A stretch of 5,548 nt of DNA from Candidatus Methanophagales archaeon (GTDB taxonomy: Archaea > Halobacteriota > Syntropharchaeia > Alkanophagales > Methanospirareceae), in the NCBI GenBank assembly GCA_003601795.1, contig PIXU01000149.1, positions 1 to 5,548 on the forward strand, written 5' to 3'. This document shows positions 1-3,683 of the stretch, piece by piece (the stretch's first letter is position 1; each line of letters begins with the position of its first letter). The position numbers were made by a program, and so were the translations under genes. Under the pieces are notes generated by a model. That model was not told the origin of the DNA and ran no database searches. It worked only from the letters and a program-made list of their open reading frames with translations.

Positions 1-941
1 CGAATCTGCTCTCCCCACTCAATTATGCCGATTATACCAGTAAAAGCCTTGACCACCTTGGCATAGTAGCCACGGTGTGCAAGGAAATCGGCCTGGCAGA
101 CGAAATCAATCGGATCGTTGGCGTGGATCCACGCCAGAAGGTGACCTGCGGCGAGGCTGTTGTTGCCATGATCTTGAATGCTCTCGGGTTTGTGGACCGC
201 CCACTGTACCTGTTCCCCGAGTTCATGGCAACAAAGCCTGTGGAGATATTGATAAGGGAAGGATTGAAAGCAGAGGACTTCAATGATGATGTCTTGGGGA
301 GGACTTTAGATAAGTTATACAGAGCGAGCCCCGAAGGGATATTCATGCGGATCGCCGCCAATGCGTATGGTGAATATTTGGGGCGCTTTCTTCACAATGA
401 CACCACTTCAATGAGTCTTCAAGGTGAGTATGAGCATGAAGAGGGCGACATAGACGCCGTTCCAATTCAGATAACCCATGGCTACTCCAGGGACCACAGA
501 CCGGACCTGAAACAGTTTTCTCTGGTCATGTCTGACAGCTTGCCCGTTTTTATACGGGCTTTGAGTGGCAATACCTCGGACAAGAACCATTTCAGAGAGA
601 TTGTGAAAGAATATGGGCGGTCATTGCAAGAGAAGTGGGGCGAAGACAAGATATGGGTCTGGGACAGTGCGGGATATTCGGAGAAGAATCTGCGAGAAAT
701 TTCTGAGAGCTACAAGTGGATAATGATGGTTCCAGAAACGCTATCCGAAGCGAAAGAAGTGCTGGAATACGCGGACACGGAAAAGATGAAAAGCACTTCT
801 CTCAATGGTTACTACCTCTTCAGCACCGAGGTGGAATACGGGAGCGTGAAGCAGCGCTGGGTAGTTGTATTCTCTGAGAATACCACTACCCAGCGCTGCT
901 TTACGCCACCGTATTCCACCTCGATGCTGAAGAGGCGGTAA
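1..941 (+). pseudogene. IS1634-family transposase, N-terminal half, truncated (left arm of palindrome)
   Basis: This is the 5' half of a DDE transposase of the IS1634 type with an N-terminal DUF4277 region. The frame is open from base 3 and, by comparison with the right-arm copy, lacks about 10 codons beyond the left edge; the GTG at 75 is only an internal codon. Recognisable segments are DPRQKVTCGEAVVAMILNAL, FVDRPLYLFPEF, HNDTTSMSLQG with the first catalytic Asp, and WVWDSAGYSEKNL with the second. Family members usually have about 550 residues. Here genuine sequence ends after 291 visible codons at base 875, where the DNA folds back. The last residues before the stop at 939-941 are antisense of the opposite copy. 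The C-terminal part with the catalytic Glu is missing. Two codons (VI in QFVISLV of the other copy) are deleted near base 516. It is almost certainly inactive. Family assignment is from recognised motifs. Confidence 0.85.
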
Positions 942-1755
942 CCATCGAGAGAAGTGCTTCTCATCTTTTTCGCGTCCGCGTTTTCCAGCACTTCTTTTGC
1001 TTCGGATAACGTTTCTGGAACCTTCATTATCCACTTGTAGCTCTCAGAAATCTCTCGCAGATTCTTCTCCGAGTATCCCGCACTGTCCCAGACCCATATC
1101 TTGTCTTCGCCCCACTTCTCCTGCAATGACCGCCCATATTCTTTCACGATCTCTCTGAAATGGTCCTTGTCCGAGGCATTGCCGCTCAATGCCTGGATGA
1201 AGACCGGCAGGTTGTCAGACATCACCAGAGAAATAACGAATTGTTTCAGGTCCGGTCTATGGTCCCTGGAGTAGCCATGGGTTATCTGAATTGGCACGGC
1301 GTCTATGTCGCCCTCTTCATGCTCGTACGCACCTTGAAGGCTCATTGAGGTGGTGTCATTGTGGAGAAAGCGCCCCGAATATTCACCATACGCATTGGCG
1401 GCGATCCGCATGAACACCCCCTCAGTGCCCGCTCTGTATAACTTATCTAAAGTCCTCCCCAGGACATCATCATTGAAGTCCTCTGGTTTCAACCCTTCCC
1501 TTATCAGTATCTCCACGGGCTTTGTTGCCATGAACTCGGGGAACAGGTACAGTGGGCGGTCAACGAATCTCAAAGCATTTAAGATCATGGCAACAACAGC
1601 CTCGCCGCAGGTCACCTTCTGCCTCGGGTCCACACCAACGATCCTATTGATTTCGTCAGCCAAGCCGATTTCCTTGCACACTGTGGCTACTATGCCCAGG
1701 TGATCCATGCTTTTACTGGTATACCCACTGTAATCGATCGGTGAGAGCAAATTCG
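1..1755. repeat. Large imperfect inverted repeat (IS palindrome), centre at base 875
   Basis: Left-arm base i pairs with base 1750-i near the centre, and with 1756-i beyond a 6-base gap in the left arm near 516. The central 17 bases (867-883) are palindromic around T875, and pairing then continues with one mismatch (866/884) for more than 15 further bases on each side. By eye the arms are about 90% identical in the parts compared, with denser differences in the first 75 bases. There is effectively no spacer. The left arm continues to the window edge, so the full length is not visible. Confidence 0.9.
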
Positions 1756-1783
1756 CCTTCGTATACGTTACACTTGTTAACAT
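812..1783 (-). pseudogene. IS1634-family transposase, N-terminal half, truncated (right arm of palindrome)
   Basis: This second copy of the transposase N-terminal half runs leftward from ATG at 1783-1781. Genuine residues are 1-303: a DUF4277-like region at about 25-135, first catalytic Asp D143 in HNDTTSMSLQG and second Asp D233 in WVWDSAGYSEKNL. After the Ser codon at 877-875 the frame enters antisense of the left copy and adds about 20 meaningless residues before TAG at 814-812. The region with the catalytic Glu is missing, so the product should not transpose. It differs from the left copy at about 25 of 290 residues plus a two-residue gap, so these are two diverged copies rather than a recent duplicate. 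The start is supported by a TATA-like box about 29 bases upstream, typical of a leaderless archaeal gene. A truncated protein could still be expressed; any role is unknown. Confidence 0.85.
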
Positions 1784-1807
1784 AAGTACTTGATATGTGA
1801 TGTTCCC

Positions 1808-1818
1808 TATTTAAAGTT
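1808..1818 (-). promoter_or_regulatory. Archaeal TATA-like promoter of the right-arm transposase
   Basis: Read on the minus strand, AACTTTAAATA lies with its centre about 29 bases before the ATG at 1783. In archaea, transcription starts about 25 bases downstream of the TATA centre, which would place the start within a few bases of the ATG. No Shine-Dalgarno sequence lies between them, which fits a leaderless mRNA. The call rests on sequence and spacing only. Confidence 0.5.
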
Positions 1819-1955
1819 ATATGGTATAGAGCCAGTATAAAATTAAATTCTGTGGTAATTTATATCAAGATGTGCGGAATGTGGGGGATTAGATCTTATT
1901 TGCTATTTATTGGATGGGCTCCCTACTACCTTAATTTACTTTACGATGTACTGAT

Positions 1956-1965
1956 AATTTATAAA
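1956..1965 (+). promoter_or_regulatory. Possible TATA box of the aspartic protease gene
   Basis: AATTTATAAA matches the archaeal TATA-box pattern. Transcription would be expected to start near 1985-1990, ahead of the purine-rich ribosome-binding region and the ATG at 2035. An in-frame ATG at 1993 would be nearly leaderless from the same promoter, so the box does not decide the start by itself. Confidence 0.4.
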
Positions 1966-2034
1966 GCGGAAGTGAGAAATATATCAGTAGTGATGAAAGG
2001 TAAAAATAAAGGAGGCGAAAAAAGGGGAGAGAAA

Positions 2035-2394
2035 ATGGGATTCATTCATGCCAGGGTCAAAATACGTAATCTAACCGATCCTTCTAAATATGGCGAGGTA
2101 GAGCTAATGGTAGATACGGGTGCATTATACTCGGTCGTGCCAGGGGTTTTATTGAATGAAATTGAGGTCAAGCCCAAGCGAAGGAGGAAATTCATGCTGG
2201 CTAATGGAGAAATGATAGAGAGAGATGTAAGCGATATATTCTATGAATTTAATGAGTTCGAAGGTGCAGCACCAGCAATATTTGGAGAATCTAAGGATAA
2301 CCCCGTGCTTGGTGTTACTGCGCTTGAAGCAATGGGTCTTGAGGTGGATCCGATTACAAAAAAACTTAAACCAACAACATTGCTATTACTCTAA
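2035..2394 (+). CDS. Retropepsin-like clan AA aspartic protease, AF_0612-type
   Basis: This is a 119-residue single-domain aspartic protease of the retropepsin fold. Such small proteins carry one active-site half and work as homodimers; the physiological substrate is not known. Visible signatures are the catalytic loop VDTGA with Asp27, a flap-like LANGEMIERDV segment at about 55-65, and the C-terminal hydrophobic-Gly motif VLGVTALEAMGLEVDP at 91-106, which resembles the AF_0612 group. There is no signal peptide or membrane segment, so the product should be cytosolic. I chose ATG 2035 because GGGGAG ends five bases before it and family members begin just ahead of the first strand. In-frame alternatives are ATG 1993 (adds 14 residues) and GTG 1852 (adds 61). 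The gene stands alone on this strand, between the IS palindrome and the structured gap. The family call is firm; the role is open. Confidence 0.85.
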   Translation: MGFIHARVKIRNLTDPSKYGEVELMVDTGALYSVVPGVLLNEIEVKPKRRRKFMLANGEMIERDVSDIFYEFNEFEGAAPAIFGESKDNPVLGVTALEAMGLEVDPITKKLKPTTLLLL

Positions 2395-2426
2395 AAAGTA
2401 AGTAGAATAGAAATGAAAAAAGAAGA

Positions 2427-2586
2427 ACGCTCATCTCCGCATTTCATCGTGATACTAAAAAATTCTGAGGTGTATCAAAACACTATCTGCGCAACTACAC
2501 CTCATTCTTTGAGTTCTTGTTCAACTCAAAGGAAACTTGGTTTCGCATCCATCATTCTGTTCACGATGGTTTAGGGAGATGAGCGT
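2427..2586. other. 160-base multi-hairpin element closed by long inverted repeats (candidate ncRNA or MITE)
   Basis: The ends are a perfect 12-bp inverted repeat, ACGCTCATCTCC at 2427-2438 with its complement at 2575-2586. After a 5-6 base mismatch on each side comes a second perfect 8-bp pairing, CATCGTGA (2445-2452) with TCACGATG (2561-2568). Inside are three local hairpins: TGAGGTGTA (2466-2474) with TACACCTCA (2496-2504), loop 21; TTTGAGTT (2508-2515) with AACTCAAA (2523-2530), loop 7; and GAAAC (2532-2536) with GTTTC (2540-2544), loop 3. The fold is a stalk carrying three branches. CCATC at 2549-2553 could instead pair with GATGG at 2565-2569, competing with the 8-bp helix. I see no coding potential and no clear target-site duplication. 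It may be a structured RNA or a small non-autonomous element; the strand is undetermined. Confidence 0.55.
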
Positions 2587-2605
2587 ACTCTTAAATTCCT
2601 GAGTT

Positions 2606-2635
2606 AAAACCGGAAATGAATTTTGTCCGGGTTTT
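2606..2635. other. Stem-loop, possible transcription terminator
   Basis: AAAACCGGA at 2606-2614 pairs with TCCGGGTTTT at 2626-2635 with one bulged base, around an 11-base loop. The stem has a G/C core, A's before it and T's after it on the plus strand, so it could act as a terminator-like hairpin for plus-strand transcripts. Function is inferred from shape only. Confidence 0.35.
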
Positions 2636-2706
2636 GGGGATTGAAACAATTGATGTTATGATATTTCTCAAACATGTTTTTTACCTTCTCGATATTTTAA
2701 CGGCAT

Positions 2707-2792
2707 ATCGCACAACGTTCCCAGCATATCCGAAGTTTCGGCGAAGCCGAAATTTGGGTGAATGAAGTGAACCGTATATGCTGTGTTATCGG
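2707..2792. repeat. REP-like palindromic repeat, copy A
   Basis: The core hairpin is TTTCGGC (2736-2742), loop GAA, GCCGAAA (2746-2752), extendable to about 10 bp with a G-T pair. It is nested within CAGCATAT (2722-2729) and ATATGCTG (2776-2783). The segment AACGTTC, four bases, CATATCCGAAGTT (2714-2737) recurs at 3543-3566 with the same spacing, and GAAATTTGG recurs after the hairpin in both. This marks a dispersed family of small palindromic elements. Confidence 0.65.
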
Positions 2793-2812
2793 AAGTGCCT
2801 AAATCTCAATAG

Positions 2813-3457
2813 CTATTTTTTTATTTCTACCCAGAGACCTGCGCGATCATAACTTATATGGAAATTTGATATACCTGCCTTATTTATCACCTCTCGTAAT
2901 TTATCAGGCGAACTGTAAGCTTTGGCATCATCACCAAGAGAGCGGTCTCTTAGAGATTTCATACGCTTGTATTCTTCATCGGTAACATATCGCCCAAAGC
3001 CACCGCCGACGAGGGCAGTACCACCCTTCTTCAATACTCTATAAATTTCTTTAAACACCTGCACCTTATCTTTCCAGCAATGATATGAACCTCTGCTGAT
3101 TATGAAATCGGCAAATTCATTCTGGAGAGGCATCTTGTGTGCATCACCCAAAATGGGGATTATCCTATCTGCCAATCCGCTCTCTTCAATATTCATACGT
3201 GCAACTTCGTATATTACTCTTTCCTTCTCCAGTGCGAATATCTTTAATTTGGAATGTTTGCATAACTCAATTGCAAAAACAGCCGTGCCACAACCAACAT
3301 CCACACATATACCTTCTAAAACACCATAATCCTCAATGATTTGTTTAACGGTAGAGACAATTGCTGGCATAAAGTTTTCTTTAACCATTTTATCAAAACG
3401 CTTCACCTTCAAAATATCCATCTTAGCATAATCAGCAGGGACACGCTCCTCAGGCAT
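2813..3457 (-). CDS. Class I SAM-dependent methyltransferase (Methyltransf_11/UbiE-like), substrate unknown
   Basis: This is a Rossmann-fold methyltransferase that should move a methyl group from S-adenosylmethionine to an unidentified substrate. Numbering from the upstream ATG at 3466: motif I VDVGCGTA at 55-62 binds SAM, acidic E80 ends strand 2 (IFALE), GDAHKMPL at 107-114 is the adenine-side motif, FADFIISRGSYHCW at about 118-131 is motif IV, and the post-motif is VLKKGGTALVGGGFGRY. The last 60 residues form a C-terminal segment typical of small-molecule methyltransferases. The NPPY, DPPY and PC motifs of DNA methyltransferases are absent. I chose the ATG at 3457 (214 residues) because AAGGAGGG abuts the ATG at 3466 but lies 9 bases before this one. 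The 217-residue alternative cannot be excluded. The product is soluble, with no signal peptide. It lies downstream of the helicase on the same strand, across a repeat. Confidence 0.85.
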   Translation of the reverse strand: MPEERVPADYAKMDILKVKRFDKMVKENFMPAIVSTVKQIIEDYGVLEGICVDVGCGTAVFAIELCKHSKLKIFALEKERVIYEVARMNIEESGLADRIIPILGDAHKMPLQNEFADFIISRGSYHCWKDKVQVFKEIYRVLKKGGTALVGGGFGRYVTDEEYKRMKSLRDRSLGDDAKAYSSPDKLREVINKAGISNFHISYDRAGLWVEIKK

Positions 3458-3466
3458 AATCTTCAT

Positions 3467-3474
3467 CCCTCCTT
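3467..3474 (-). promoter_or_regulatory. Ribosome-binding site of the methyltransferase
   Basis: On the minus strand AAGGAGGG directly abuts the first ATG (3466) with no spacer and sits nine bases before the second in-frame ATG (3457). Usual spacing is about 5-10 bases, so the second ATG is the better initiator. The strong site also shows that the gene is translated from a leadered message. Confidence 0.6.
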
Positions 3475-3494
3475 TTTTAGTCTTTCAAATAATT

Positions 3495-3504
3495 CCATAT
3501 AATT
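3495..3504 (-). promoter_or_regulatory. Weak TATA-like box upstream of the methyltransferase
   Basis: Read on the minus strand, AATTATATGG is centred about 26 bases before the predicted start of a short leader that would carry the AAGGAGGG site. This fits an independent methyltransferase promoter, but the match is weak in an A/T-rich region and overlaps the possible gene remnant. Confidence 0.25.
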
Positions 3505-3539
3505 CTCTATTCTTGCTATCCCCCCATTTAGATATTTCC

Positions 3540-3671
3540 GATAACGTTCTGGACATATCCGAAGTTCCGAGCGGAGCAAGAAATTTGGACGAAGCATTAG
3601 CGAAATCGGAGAAGCATCTGTTGGGTAACCCTGTTAGGGGTGAGCTACGAAAGTAGCGAAGCGTTTCGCTT
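3540..3671. repeat. REP-like repeat copy B with trailing hairpins
   Basis: It shares AACGTTC, four bases, CATATCCGAAGTT (3543-3566) and GAAATTTGG (3580-3588) with copy A, but the hairpin between them has decayed to CCGAGCGGAGCAA. It is followed by GCTAC, loop GAAA, GTAGC (3644-3657) and AAGCG, loop TTT, CGCTT (3659-3671). These hairpins begin 13 bases past the helicase stop codon and may act as its 3' end or stabilise the transcript. The block separates the helicase from the methyltransferase. Confidence 0.55.
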
Positions 3672-3683
3672 GGCGGCACAATT

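Larger units (their letters stand above)
1784..2034. other. Non-coding gap: IS flank and protease upstream region
   Basis: This 251-base stretch contains the promoter of the right-arm transposase and probably the outer end of that insertion sequence. A possible terminal motif, read leftward, is ACTGGCTCTATACC at about 1823-1836; the boundary cannot be fixed without a full-length copy. The rest is A/T-rich and leads to the protease gene. The protease frame stays open back to a GTG at 1852, but those residues (many Tyr, Ile and Leu, then a Lys/Gly/Glu tract coding across purine-rich DNA) look like chance translation. Confidence 0.5.
2395..2812. other. 418-base gene-free region rich in secondary structure
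   Basis: No convincing coding frame is present. From left to right the stretch holds the inverted-repeat-bounded multi-hairpin element (2427-2586), an isolated stem-loop (2606-2635), a single GGGGATTGAAAC string at 2636-2647 that resembles the end of some CRISPR repeats but is not repeated, and a REP-like palindromic element (about 2707-2792). It lies between the stop codons of two convergent genes, the protease on plus and the methyltransferase on minus, so hairpins here could also end transcription of either. Confidence 0.6.
3463..3597 (-). pseudogene. Short open frame (44 codons) ending in ATGA overlap with the methyltransferase; possible gene remnant
   Basis: The frame is open from 3633 and its TGA (3465-3463) overlaps the upstream ATG of the methyltransferase as ATGA. 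Its first ATG lies at 3597; another at 3498 would give an 11-residue peptide, MELFERLKKEG. The first part (about to 3543) is translated repeat copy B and is probably meaningless. The last 26 residues, beginning YRKYLNGG and ending RIENYMELFERLKKEG, look like an amphipathic helix at the C-terminus of a real protein. ATGA overlap is typical of coupled operon genes, so this may be the surviving end of an upstream partner cut off by the repeat. No ribosome-binding site precedes the 3597 ATG. I do not recognise the protein, and chance remains possible. Confidence 0.3.

Noticed and set aside
32..361. Minus-strand frame inside the left arm, and the matching plus-strand frames in the right arm (1160-1348, 1350-1703)
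   Set aside because: These are antisense shadows of the transposase; they appear in both arms because the arms are homologous.
1..1755. Palindrome as a simple sequencing fold-back error
   Set aside because: A fold-back read would give nearly identical arms, but these differ by about 10% with frames preserved. A chimera joining two real copies is not excluded.
1852..2034. N-terminal extension of the protease to GTG 1852
   Set aside because: The added 61 residues are low-complexity and cover the TATA box and purine-rich ribosome-binding region; family members start near ATG 2035.
2427..2586. tRNA or tRNA-like gene
   Set aside because: The second hairpin has a 7-base loop, but there is no TTCRA T-loop, no D-arm, no anticodon arm of proper length and no 7-bp acceptor stem.
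2636..2647. CRISPR-repeat-like string GGGGATTGAAAC
   Set aside because: It occurs once, with no second copy at spacer distance and no cas gene in the window. ATTGAAAC is too short to mean anything alone.
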